A stretch of 30,965 nt of DNA. It comes from RUG14871 sp045539425. GTDB lineage: Bacteria; Bacillota_I; Bacilli_A; Erysipelotrichales; Erysipelotrichaceae. Every line of letters starts with the position of its first letter. Positions within the stretch are counted from its first letter, which is position 1. The notes below the pieces were generated by a model that worked only from the letters and a program-made list of their open reading frames with translations, was not told the origin of the DNA and made no database searches. Location: NCBI GenBank assembly GCA_045539425.1, contig JAZQFH010000024.1, forward strand, positions 1-30,965, given 5' to 3'. Positions 23,766 to 30,965 of the stretch are shown piece by piece. A program made the translations under genes and the position numbers.

Positions 23766-24554
23766 TCAGAATTTCTTTTCGAATGTCGCAATCACGGCAT
23801 CGATCAAAGCGGCACGGAAGTTGTTTTCCTCAAGCTTTCTTACACCCTGAATCGTGCTTCCGCCCGGGGAGCAGACGCTGTCTTTCAGCTGAGCCGGATG
23901 CATGTTTGTTTCCAAAAGCATTTCTGCCGTGCCTTTCATCATTTCTGCCGCATATAAGAGTGCCTTATCTCTTCGTAATCCGCAGGCAACGCCTCCGTCA
24001 CTTAGAGCTTCGACAAACATTGCCGCAAAGGCCGGACCACATCCCATGATGCCGTTGGCACATTCCATTGTATGCTCATCCACTTCTTCCACATATCCGC
24101 TCGGTAACATCAGTTTCTTGAAGTATTCCTTTTCCGCTTCCGAGATGTACTGGTTGGCGCTGAAGAGTGTGATGCCGCTGCCGATCTGTGCCGGTATATT
24201 CGGGGCACAGCGGATGATCGGGACTCTTCCGAAGTTGTCTTCCAGTGTCCTGATATCTTTTCCCGCTAAAAGGGAAACGAGCACGTAGCGGTGTTTTCTC
24301 TTCTGTAAAGGCTCCTTGATTTCTTTCACAACATCGCTCAGCATCTGCGGCTTTATACCGAGAAAGATGATGTCTGCCTTTTCACAGACACCCAGATTAT
24401 CCGTTACGACACCTTCCGTTTTCTCTGCCAGTGTGATGGCTTTTTCCTGGGTGCGGTTGGAAAGATAGATCTTTTCTGCCTGATTGGAGCGGTAGACTGC
24501 CATGGCCAAAGCACTTCCCATGTTTCCGCATCCGATAAATCCGATTGTACTCAT
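23766..24554 (-). CDS. proC: Pyrroline-5-carboxylate reductase
   Basis: 262 residues; last step of proline synthesis, reducing pyrroline-5-carboxylate with NAD(P)H in the cytosol. N-terminal Rossmann motif GFIGCGNMG (5-13), KPQML in the middle, MGCGPAF near 190, and the family signature SVCSPGGSTIQGV near 233-245, all intact. The start is ATG 24554 (GGGAGA upstream), which gives the normal family length; a 22-residue longer in-frame reading starts upstream of the -10 box and is rejected. Single gene with its own promoter. Confidence 0.95.
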   Translation of the reverse strand: MSTIGFIGCGNMGSALAMAVYRSNQAEKIYLSNRTQEKAITLAEKTEGVVTDNLGVCEKADIIFLGIKPQMLSDVVKEIKEPLQKRKHRYVLVSLLAGKDIRTLEDNFGRVPIIRCAPNIPAQIGSGITLFSANQYISEAEKEYFKKLMLPSGYVEEVDEHTMECANGIMGCGPAFAAMFVEALSDGGVACGLRRDKALLYAAEMMKGTAEMLLETNMHPAQLKDSVCSPGGSTIQGVRKLEENNFRAALIDAVIATFEKKF

Positions 24555-24584
24555 ATCCGTTATTCTCCCGTATCTCTTAATAAA

Positions 24585-24590
24585 ATTATA
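24585..24590 (-). promoter_or_regulatory. -10 box of proC
   Basis: TATAAT on the minus strand, 30 nt upstream of the proC ATG; weak -35. Confidence 0.5.
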
Positions 24591-24614
24591 AACCGAAACA
24601 CAGGGAAGGGGAAA

Positions 24615-24677
24615 GCACATGCAATGAAGGATGGATTATTTTTCGATTCGAAAAGAATTAACGTTTTATTGTCTTAT
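24615..24677. repeat. Intergenic repeat, copy A
   Basis: Closely matches 26885-26946. Shared blocks are ATGAAGGATG, ATTATTTTT, AAAGAATTAACGTTT and TTGTC, separated by a variable 8-nt stretch. Copy B ends in a TATAAT box; in copy A that part reads TTATGC, so any promoter here is eroded. It lies between the proC promoter and a decayed gene. Confidence 0.7.
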
Positions 24678-24944
24678 GCAGTCAAAGAATCCAGGAAAAA
24701 CTATAGATATTGGTATTAGCAAATATAAGGTCAATGACCCAATAGTGTTTGATGAGAGTAAGATTCATGAGATGTACTTTACAATAATCTGAAGGGTCAT
24801 ATAACAGATATTAACGAATTCGTAGACAGGGTTTATTTTGAAATAGAATTGGAAACAATTGTAGATTCTACCGTAAAAGTCATAGAAGGCGGTAATCACT
24901 GCCAGTTTGGCAGTTACGGTTTCCAGAAAGGCTATAAGACTTGA
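24676..24944 (+). pseudogene. Decayed gene remnant ending in an alpha/beta-hydrolase C-terminus
   Basis: An ATG at 24676 opens 38 codons ending at TGA 24790. In another frame, 24771-24944 reads on to a peptide ending KVIEGGNHCQFGSYGFQKGYKT and a stop at 24942-24944. IEGGNHxxFGxYGxQxG is, as I recall it, the C-terminal signature around the catalytic His of a Firmicute alpha/beta-hydrolase group, here H at codon 24897. One frameshift near 24771-24790 would join the frames, but the earlier part resembles nothing I know and no nucleophile elbow is present. Not translated as an enzyme. The rest of 24555-25029 holds only the repeat and the glgA leader. Confidence 0.55.
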
Positions 24945-25029
24945 ATTAAGCGGTTTTAAAGATTATTATTGATATTTGCTGTGATTATTAAATGATTCAC
25001 AGACGACGTAATCTGAAGGAGGAGTTAAA

Positions 25030-26709
25030 ATGGCTGCTAAAAAAGCAACTGAAGAAACTGCTGAAAAGAAAACAGCGGAAAAGAAAACAGCAGAAAAGAA
25101 AACGGCCGAAAAGAAGACTGCCGTGAAAAAAACGACTAAAACAACAAAAACTGTTACGGATAAAAAGACTGTTAAGAAGGAAGCTGTGGAAGCTGCGGCT
25201 GATGAGATCATCGCTGCTGCCAATCAGCAGGTGATGACCCAGGAACCTGAATCACCGCGGCGAAACATTGCCTTTATCGGATCGGAATGTTATCCGTTTG
25301 TAAAGACCGGCGGACTTGGAGACGTCATGTACGCTCTTCCCAAGGCGCTTACCAGAAGAAACTGTGATGTAAAGGTCATCCTTCCAAGATACAAATGCAT
25401 CCCACAGCAGTATCAGGATAAAATGGTTTACCGGGGAAGCTTCTATATGGATCTGACAAGTGACGGCAAACAGTACTATGTCGGCATCATGGAATATGTC
25501 TGGGATGGAGTTGTCTATGACTTCATCGATAACGAAGAATTCTTTGGCGGAGATAAGCCATATACCAATCTGATCGATGATATCCCGAAGTACTGCTATT
25601 TCAGCAAGGCAGCTCTGGCTGCGCTCAACTACATGAACTGGCAACCGAATATCATCCATTGCCATGACTGGCAGGCGGCTCTGGTACCGGTATATCTGCG
25701 GACGTTCTTCCAGAATACTTCCATCGGTAACGCAAAAACCATGATCACCATCCATAACCTGCGCTTCCAGGGTATTTACAATATCAAGACCATCAAGTAT
25801 TGGACAAATCTGCCGGATTATGTTTTCAACAAGGATGCCTTGACTCAGAACTGGCTTGATGCCAATATGCTCAAGGGTGGATTAACCTATTCCAACATGA
25901 TCACAACAGTCTCCAATACCTATGCCGGAGAGATCCAGACCTCCGAGTATGGTGAAGGACTGGAAGCTCATCTGCGCTATCACTCAGGAAAACTGCACGG
26001 CATCGTCAACGGTATCGACTATGATATCTGGGATCCGTCAAAAGACAGCGACATCGTTGCGAACTACAGCATCGAGGATGCAATCGCCAAAAAGAGAGAA
26101 AATAAGATTGCCCTGCAGAAGGAACTCGGCCTGGAAGAAAACGGAGATAAGTTTGTCATCGGATTGATTTCCCGACTGACAAACCAGAAAGGTCTGGATC
26201 TGGTGAATACCTGTATTCCGCAGATCATGGATCCACATACACAGGTCGTCGTTCTGGGCACAGGGGATGCCGAATATGAAAATTCCTTCCGCTACTATGA
26301 GAATCATTACAAGGGACAGTTTGCGGGCTGTATCCAGTATGATGAAGCGAGAAGCCACCGCATCTATGCCGGATGTGATGTGCTGTTAGTACCTTCACGG
26401 TTTGAACCGTGCGGCCTGACCCAGCTGATCGCCATGCATTACGGAACGGTTCCGATCGTCAGAGAGACCGGCGGTCTTAAGGACACCGTGGAACCTTACA
26501 ACATGTATGCTGACTGGGGCAATGGATTCACGTTTGACAGATATGAGTCAGGACTGTTATACGATGCAATCAACCGTGCCAAGACACTGTACTTTGAAAA
26601 CCGCTATTACTGGGATGAAATGGTTCAGCGCGATATGGCCAAGAATGTTTCCTGGGATAACTCAGCGAAGCAGTACAAGGATCTGTATCTGGAACTGACA
26701 GCCTGGTAA
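25030..26709 (+). CDS. glgA: Glycogen/starch synthase with Lys-rich repetitive N-terminal tail
   Basis: 559 residues against about 475-480 for the family. The GT5 catalytic part begins near residue 78 (RRNIAFIGSECYPF) with KTGGLGDV at 92-99 (nucleotide-sugar binding Lys), HCHDWQAAL near 212, ITIHNLRFQGIY near 240, VNGIDYDIW near 323, and PSRFEPCGL with the C-terminal GT motif near 456. All are intact, so glucan chain extension from ADP-glucose (or UDP-glucose) is expected. Residues 1-77 are a Lys/Ala/Thr/Glu-rich extension with AEKKT repeated four times. The RBS AAGGAGGAG before ATG 25030 supports this start, so the tail is translated. No other glg gene is in the window; the gene is monocistronic. 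Confidence 0.93.
   Translation: MAAKKATEETAEKKTAEKKTAEKKTAEKKTAVKKTTKTTKTVTDKKTVKKEAVEAAADEIIAAANQQVMTQEPESPRRNIAFIGSECYPFVKTGGLGDVMYALPKALTRRNCDVKVILPRYKCIPQQYQDKMVYRGSFYMDLTSDGKQYYVGIMEYVWDGVVYDFIDNEEFFGGDKPYTNLIDDIPKYCYFSKAALAALNYMNWQPNIIHCHDWQAALVPVYLRTFFQNTSIGNAKTMITIHNLRFQGIYNIKTIKYWTNLPDYVFNKDALTQNWLDANMLKGGLTYSNMITTVSNTYAGEIQTSEYGEGLEAHLRYHSGKLHGIVNGIDYDIWDPSKDSDIVANYSIEDAIAKKRENKIALQKELGLEENGDKFVIGLISRLTNQKGLDLVNTCIPQIMDPHTQVVVLGTGDAEYENSFRYYENHYKGQFAGCIQYDEARSHRIYAGCDVLLVPSRFEPCGLTQLIAMHYGTVPIVRETGGLKDTVEPYNMYADWGNGFTFDRYESGLLYDAINRAKTLYFENRYYWDEMVQRDMAKNVSWDNSAKQYKDLYLELTAW
25063..25122 (+). repeat. Four tandem 15-bp repeats in glgA
   Basis: GAAAAGAAAACNGCN occurs four times in register (25063, 25078, 25093, 25108), coding EKKTA units, with a decayed fifth unit after. 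In-frame length changes by slippage would be tolerated. Confidence 0.9.
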
Positions 26710-26745
26710 GATTCAAAAAAGAATAATATAATCACTAATAAAAGA

Positions 26746-26779
26746 AAGCCCGTTCGGAAATCAAATTTCGGACGGGCTT
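26746..26779 (+). terminator. Terminator of glgA
   Basis: AAGCCCG (26746-26752) pairs with CGGGCTT (26773-26779), and the stem continues inward with ATTTC/GAAAT and one bulge. The downstream tract is AT-rich rather than a pure T run. Confidence 0.75.
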
Positions 26780-26834
26780 ATTGAATAATTTGCTGGTATT
26801 ATAAAAGCTCCCTGTGTGAACTTTTGTCTTGCGG

Positions 26835-26891
26835 TTATGCTTCGTTTTCTTCTTTCTTTTTCTTTCCGAAAGTATCGAAAAAAAGCTGATG
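26835..26891 (-). pseudogene. Possible C-terminal gene remnant
   Basis: On the minus strand 18 codons (LFFDTFGKKKKEENEA and stop at 26835-26837) look like a charged protein C-terminus. The reading frame is cut by a stop at 26892-26894, at the edge of repeat copy B. Too short to assign; may be chance. Confidence 0.2.
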
Positions 26892-26946
26892 CTATGAAGG
26901 ATGCATTATTTTTATCTTAGGAAAGAATTAACGTTTCTTGTCATAT
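26885..26946. repeat. Intergenic repeat, copy B, ending in a promoter -10
   Basis: Second copy of the element at 24615-24677, about three quarters identical. TATAAT (26944-26949) at its right end is 30 nt before the downstream start codon, so here the element forms the upstream part of a promoter. Confidence 0.7.
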
Positions 26947-26978
26947 AATATACTTTAAGAGTATAAAGAGAGGTTTTT

Positions 26979-27398
26979 ATGAAAATATATATTGCCGCAC
27001 CGTTATATTGCGATTATGAACGGAACTACAATCTCGAAATCGATACGTTTTTAAGAAATCACGGCTTTGACACGTATCTTCCGCAGCGCGATGGGGGAGT
27101 TTTAAGCGAAATGCCGGAGATGATCGATGGAATCACCAAAGAGGAATACGTCTTCCGCAAAGACCTTCAGGCGATGGATGAGTCCGACGTCTTTCTCTTT
27201 TTAATGGACGGCAGGGTACCTGATGAAGGAGCCTGCGTTGCTCTGGGATACTTTTATTCCTCCGGGAAATGCGCCATCGGCTTAAAGACGGACAGCAGAA
27301 CGTTATGCAATAACGCCGATAATCTGATGATCCAGAAAGCTTTAAAACAGATTCTGCATACAAAAGAAGAACTGCTATCATACCTGAATAACCATTAA
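26979..27398 (+). CDS. Nucleoside 2-deoxyribosyltransferase-like protein, altered active site
   Basis: 139 residues. PF05014 layout: MKIYIAAPLY at the start, YLPQRDGG (33-40), then DGRVPDEGACVALGYFYSSGKCAIGLKTDSR at about 78-107 (D82, E83, G84). Family members transfer deoxyribose between bases or hydrolyse nucleoside phosphates; the nucleophile is the Glu of the ELG motif following DxG. Here that motif is ALG with A88 (codon GCT at 27240-27242), while the rest of the pocket is kept. It may be inactive, a binder, or use another residue. AGAGAGG is about 7 nt upstream of the ATG. Monocistronic. Confidence 0.8.
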   Translation: MKIYIAAPLYCDYERNYNLEIDTFLRNHGFDTYLPQRDGGVLSEMPEMIDGITKEEYVFRKDLQAMDESDVFLFLMDGRVPDEGACVALGYFYSSGKCAIGLKTDSRTLCNNADNLMIQKALKQILHTKEELLSYLNNH

Positions 27399-27419
27399 TA
27401 CTATTTTGATTGTTAAGCG

Positions 27420-27452
27420 AATGAGGAAATCCGTTCCGATTTCCTCATTTTT
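27420..27452 (+). terminator. Terminator of the deoxyribosyltransferase-like gene
   Basis: AATGAGGAAATC (27420-27431) pairs with GATTTCCTCATT (27438-27449), 12 bp, loop CGTTCC, T run to 27452. Confidence 0.88.
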
Positions 27453-27552
27453 GACTTTAATACAGAACCGCTTACGGTGGTATCATTATCTTAATAAGAA
27501 TCCTAAAGATTCAACCATATCATTCATAGAGACAGATCAGAGGGGTAGAAAT

Positions 27553-30500
27553 ATGAAAGAACTCGTCCAAATCATGCTTGTCGTACTCACGCTTTTGTGC
27601 CAGATCAGTTTTCAAACGGTTTCCTTAAGTGCGGAAATTACGGCAATCAACAGCTCCAACAAACAACCGCAGAGTGCAACAGTTTATTATGTAGACTATT
27701 ACAATAACAAAGCGGAAACAAATCCGGTTGATCTGACGATCACCTATGACTCTAAGGGAAGAGTCTTTGATGACGGTATGGCATATCATCTCTATGACGG
27801 AAATGATCATGAAATCAACCTGGCATACCCTGGTTATGTCTATCCTTTCTTTGAACTGGGACATTATTATTATGGACCTTTCTACGAGTTTACCTATAAT
27901 TATGATATTGTTTTCAATTCCTTCGGTTCACCGCAAAACATTCATGGGGATTATTCTTCCATGTCATTTGACTACTATGAGAACGGAAATCTGAAGTCAA
28001 TCATTCATACGGATTCAGACAGACAGTTTATCTCCACGTTTGAATATTCCGGAGATAAGATAACCAAAATGACTAGCAAAGCTGTTTCCGCGGATACCTA
28101 CTGGCAGAAGCTGGAGCAGGTCTACAGCTACAGTGGAGATCATCTTTCCTATATTGACTGCAGTCTTTACGCAAAAGGATCCTCTGATGTCTATACGAGC
28201 GGAAGACAGGTGTTTGAGTACAATAGCCAGAATCAGCTGACTACCGTAAAAGACACTTTTCCGTTAGATCCTTCCTATCTCTCCATGGCAAAAACATATA
28301 CGTATGATAACAATGGACAGTTAACGGAAGTGGAAGTCTACCAGATGGGAGAAGGGGAGAGCGGCTATAAAATCTATTACAACAATTACGGCGGCAAGCC
28401 ATATAAACCGCATAAGAATGATGCATTATTACTGACATACACAACTCCTGAAACTGGAGGCTGGAATAATACATTTATCTCAAGTCTGACACTAAACTTC
28501 AATTACGATATCGAAAGCATCAATTTCGACAAGGGAAATATTTACATCTATGACAAGGAAACAGGACAGGAAGCTTACCGCATGCCGGCGGAACTGAATC
28601 CTAAGACGTATATCCGCTCGTATCAGAATAAGCTGACATGGGTTTTCCCGGGTGTTTCCAGCAAGAAAGCCTTAACTGCAGGTCATACCTATTATCTGAA
28701 AATGGATGCGGATTTCCTTACATTTAAAGACACAAACAAAACGATTTCCTTAGGTAACAGCAAAGAGAATCCGGAGTGGGAATTCCGCGTATCTTCCGAA
28801 GAAGATGACATCATTACAGGTGAATTCAAATTCAAGAGGACGGAGAAGGGGACCGGTACTTCCGAGTTTGTCTTCAACAAGGCCTTCTTCAGTTCGAATT
28901 CCTCTACCTATAATGCGTCTTTAGCCAGATTATCCATGGATGTCGCCATTGCGGCATATAACTCCTCCGACCGTTCCAACGGTTCGGAACATATCAGCGA
29001 ACTGTTTAAAAAGATGGAGTTTGAAAACATCTGGCATAATGCCGATTATGACGGACCGACAGGGGACCATACGACCGGCGTATGTATTGGATCAAAGAAA
29101 CTGACACCGACAAAAACCCTTATCGCGATTGCCGTAAGAGGGGGAGGCTATAAAGATGAATGGGCCGGTAACTTTGTTCTGGGAGAAAACAGCACGGACC
29201 ATGACGGCTTCTCCAGAGGACGGGAGAATGTCATCAACGCCTTAAAAGAGTTCATATCCACGTATGATATCAGCGGAGACGTCGTTTTCTGGGTGAGCGG
29301 CTACAGCCGTGCATCTGCTATCGCAAACCTTACGGCAGCTTATCTTGATGATGGCTTCAGCTATAACGGAATCTCGTATGGAAAGGGGAACGTTTACGCT
29401 TACTGTTTTGAAGTTCCTGCCTGCACGGTGAACTCCTCAGCGGGTTCTGCCAAATACAGCAATATCTTCAGCATCGTCAATCCGTACGATCTTGTCTGCC
29501 GTATGCCTTTAATACAGTGGGGATTTACAAGATACGGTAATGTCATGGTTTTGCCGTATCAGTATTGCGGTTCTTACTATAATGACTATAAAGGGGAAGT
29601 CCTTAATAAATTTGGAAAGCTTTCAGGTCACTCACTCTCATCGCTTCCTCCGGTCGAGATGATCAATGACATCAATACGATCATGAACCTGGTGGGAAGA
29701 TATGTTGAGAGCAGGAGCGAGTACTATGCCAAAGCACAGGATGGCATCTCTGCTAAAGTCAGAGAAGCATTGGGAGATGGAGAAGTTGATGATTCCGAAC
29801 TTCCTGCAGTCTATCTCATGTATGCCTATCTTCTGAAAGAAATCGGCGGCGATGTAGTCTCATCCGCACTCGAAACGATTATAACGATGTACTCAACCAT
29901 GTCCAGTATGCAGGCAAGAGTCAAGAAACTCATTCAGATCTATCATTCTTTAAAAACAGTGAAGAGCGCAAAAAGTACATACGACTATGTTTCAGAAGAA
30001 CAGCTGTTAATTCCGCATTATGCTGAACTGACTTTGGCCTGGATGGAAACACTGGAAGAGACGGGAGTGCTCGAAAAATATGAAGAAACAAGCTCTACAT
30101 CTCAAAACAGCCGTTACGCCACGATTTTTGTCAAGGTGCATTGTCCGGTAGATGTCCGCGTCTATGAAAAAGGAACGGATTATCTCTTGGCTCAGGTTGT
30201 TGATAATGAAGCGGACAGTTTTGAAGACAGTCCGGTGATCTGCTGGGCGGATGATACCGGGGCGAAAACATTCAGTATACCGACACAGTATGATGTTTAT
30301 TTTGTCATAACGCCAACGGATAACGGCAGCATGACCATTACGGTCAGCGGTGAAGATATCATGGAAGGCTCCGTACTCAGAGAAATCAGCTACGAAAACC
30401 TCGAACTGATCAAAGGAGAAGCGTATCACATGGATCTCTCCGGCGGATTTGACGGAGCGGATTATGAAGCGGATCTCTATGATGTAAACGAAGAATGGAT

Positions 30501-30870
30501 CGGTGCTGAAACGGATAATACGGCGGATGAAATCGAGTATGTGAGTGTGGATGTCCTTACGGAAGGGTATGGAGATGCATTGCCTGCCGTAAATGTCCAT
30601 AAAGGAGAAGCTGTCATCCTTCACGCGGAGCCGTATGAGAATAATCAGTTTTTAGGATGGTATGACAGTAACGGTGAAGAGTTGTCCAAGGATGAGAATC
30701 TGATCGTTACAGTCGATGATAATATGACATTAACTGCGAATTTCACTGAAAAAGACCCATCAACAAAATCCAGCTTACCTCTTATTATCGGGGGAGTTGG
30801 AATACTTGGAGTAGGGGTCCTTGTATTTCTCTTTGTTTTAAAAAAGAAAAGTCAGAAGCCGAAATCATAA
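27553..30870 (+). CDS. Secreted, membrane-anchored lipase-like surface protein
   Basis: 1105 residues from ATG 27553 (AGGGG upstream); a longer in-frame reading starts before the preceding terminator and is rejected. Signal peptide 1-27 (cleavage near LSA-EI). Residues 30-300 contain YD-repeat-like strands (ITYDSKGRVF, YYENGNLKSI, FEYNSQNQLTTV, YTYDNNGQLTEV). About 300-430 is probably a beta-sandwich. From about 450 an alpha/beta-hydrolase of class-3 lipase type follows: elbow VSGYSRA with S585, D646 (VNPYDLVCR) and H693 (LSGHSL) form a plausible triad. About 860-1065 is beta-rich with a bacterial repeat unit (VNVHKGEAVILHAEPYENNQ, FLGWYDSNGEEL, LTANF). A membrane segment (about 1074-1095) and KKKSQKPKS tail anchor it; there is no LPxTG. 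A surface esterase or lipase, substrate unknown. Confidence 0.82.
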   Translation: MKELVQIMLVVLTLLCQISFQTVSLSAEITAINSSNKQPQSATVYYVDYYNNKAETNPVDLTITYDSKGRVFDDGMAYHLYDGNDHEINLAYPGYVYPFFELGHYYYGPFYEFTYNYDIVFNSFGSPQNIHGDYSSMSFDYYENGNLKSIIHTDSDRQFISTFEYSGDKITKMTSKAVSADTYWQKLEQVYSYSGDHLSYIDCSLYAKGSSDVYTSGRQVFEYNSQNQLTTVKDTFPLDPSYLSMAKTYTYDNNGQLTEVEVYQMGEGESGYKIYYNNYGGKPYKPHKNDALLLTYTTPETGGWNNTFISSLTLNFNYDIESINFDKGNIYIYDKETGQEAYRMPAELNPKTYIRSYQNKLTWVFPGVSSKKALTAGHTYYLKMDADFLTFKDTNKTISLGNSKENPEWEFRVSSEEDDIITGEFKFKRTEKGTGTSEFVFNKAFFSSNSSTYNASLARLSMDVAIAAYNSSDRSNGSEHISELFKKMEFENIWHNADYDGPTGDHTTGVCIGSKKLTPTKTLIAIAVRGGGYKDEWAGNFVLGENSTDHDGFSRGRENVINALKEFISTYDISGDVVFWVSGYSRASAIANLTAAYLDDGFSYNGISYGKGNVYAYCFEVPACTVNSSAGSAKYSNIFSIVNPYDLVCRMPLIQWGFTRYGNVMVLPYQYCGSYYNDYKGEVLNKFGKLSGHSLSSLPPVEMINDINTIMNLVGRYVESRSEYYAKAQDGISAKVREALGDGEVDDSELPAVYLMYAYLLKEIGGDVVSSALETIITMYSTMSSMQARVKKLIQIYHSLKTVKSAKSTYDYVSEEQLLIPHYAELTLAWMETLEETGVLEKYEETSSTSQNSRYATIFVKVHCPVDVRVYEKGTDYLLAQVVDNEADSFEDSPVICWADDTGAKTFSIPTQYDVYFVITPTDNGSMTITVSGEDIMEGSVLREISYENLELIKGEAYHMDLSGGFDGADYEADLYDVNEEWIGAETDNTADEIEYVSVDVLTEGYGDALPAVNVHKGEAVILHAEPYENNQFLGWYDSNGEELSKDENLIVTVDDNMTLTANFTEKDPSTKSSLPLIIGGVGILGVGVLVFLFVLKKKSQKPKS

Positions 30871-30965
30871 TTGATTCCTCGCTCCATTAATTAATAACCA
30901 CATTATCACAATTTAAAACAATTAATTTGAATAATTGTAAACCAATAAATAATTCGTAAATATAA
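30871..30965. other. AT-rich intergenic end of window
   Basis: No gene is seen. ACAATTA (30918-30924) pairs with TAATTGT (30932-30938) as a weak AT-only hairpin without a T run. Confidence 0.4.

Noticed and set aside
23585..24049. 154-codon plus-strand frame
   Set aside because: It overlaps the end of a nucleotidase-like gene, its terminator and antisense proC; no family match.
25063..25122. Short direct repeats as a CRISPR-like array
   Set aside because: The 15-bp units are contiguous with no spacers and stay in frame inside glgA.
24966..25223. Minus-strand reading frame rich in FFSAV repeats
   Set aside because: It is the antisense of the Lys-rich glgA repeat tail; no RBS or promoter supports it.
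25252..25755. 167-codon minus-strand frame
   Set aside because: Antisense to the conserved GT5 region of glgA with no independent support.
30007..30624. 205-codon minus-strand frame
   Set aside because: It lies wholly inside the lipase-like gene, whose frame has the signal peptide, domains and RBS; composition fits an antisense shadow.

Overview
The window looks like chromosomal DNA of a low-to-mid GC Firmicute, most likely an Erysipelotrichia-type gut or oral anaerobe. This is inferred from the gene families (heterodimeric ABC exporter, SAM-I riboswitch on metK, UgpB-type sugar ABC system, TraX, CPBP protease, PF06541 membrane protein), from AGGAGG-type ribosome binding sites, and from many TATAAT -10 boxes, several of the TGnTATAAT type. 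No rRNA, complete tRNA, CRISPR array, phage or insertion sequence is visible.

Layout. 1-1140: a terminator pair and a D-2-hydroxyacid dehydrogenase (minus). 1174-5264: a minus-strand operon of a MarR repressor followed by the two halves of an asymmetric ABC exporter, with a good promoter and a palindrome at the start site. 5359-8875: a minus-strand pair of a soluble hybrid histidine kinase and a 599-residue protein whose C-terminus reads as a variant HD-GYP domain. 9015-12498 (plus): small units encoding a SemiSWEET/PQ-loop protein, a lipoprotein with a DUF1232 protein, a C_GCAxxG_C_C protein, and a DUF3267 zincin overlapping a CPBP protease. 12502-14544: SAM-I riboswitch, metK and a TraX-like protein. 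14580-16270: a DUF3284-like gene (minus) and an HD hydrolase overlapping a PF06541 membrane protein.

16363-23743 is the most distinctive part. A leader RNA with its own terminator precedes a complete ABC importer (lipoprotein binding protein, ATPase, two permeases), and the same gene string continues into two tandem cytosolic 5'-nucleotidase-like proteins. These carry NCTSCG where the family has NGGGIR, GHIP where it has GHxH/Q, and share a C-terminal FIGTPEND tail. The layout suggests uptake of a phosphorylated small molecule followed by processing inside the cell; that function is inference.

23766-30965: proC (minus), a decayed intergenic stretch with an alpha/beta-hydrolase remnant and one copy of a ~60-bp repeat, glgA with a Lys/Ala/Thr-rich repeat tail at its N-terminus, the second repeat copy, a nucleoside 2-deoxyribosyltransferase-like protein with Ala at the expected catalytic Glu, and a 1105-residue secreted, membrane-anchored lipase-like protein.
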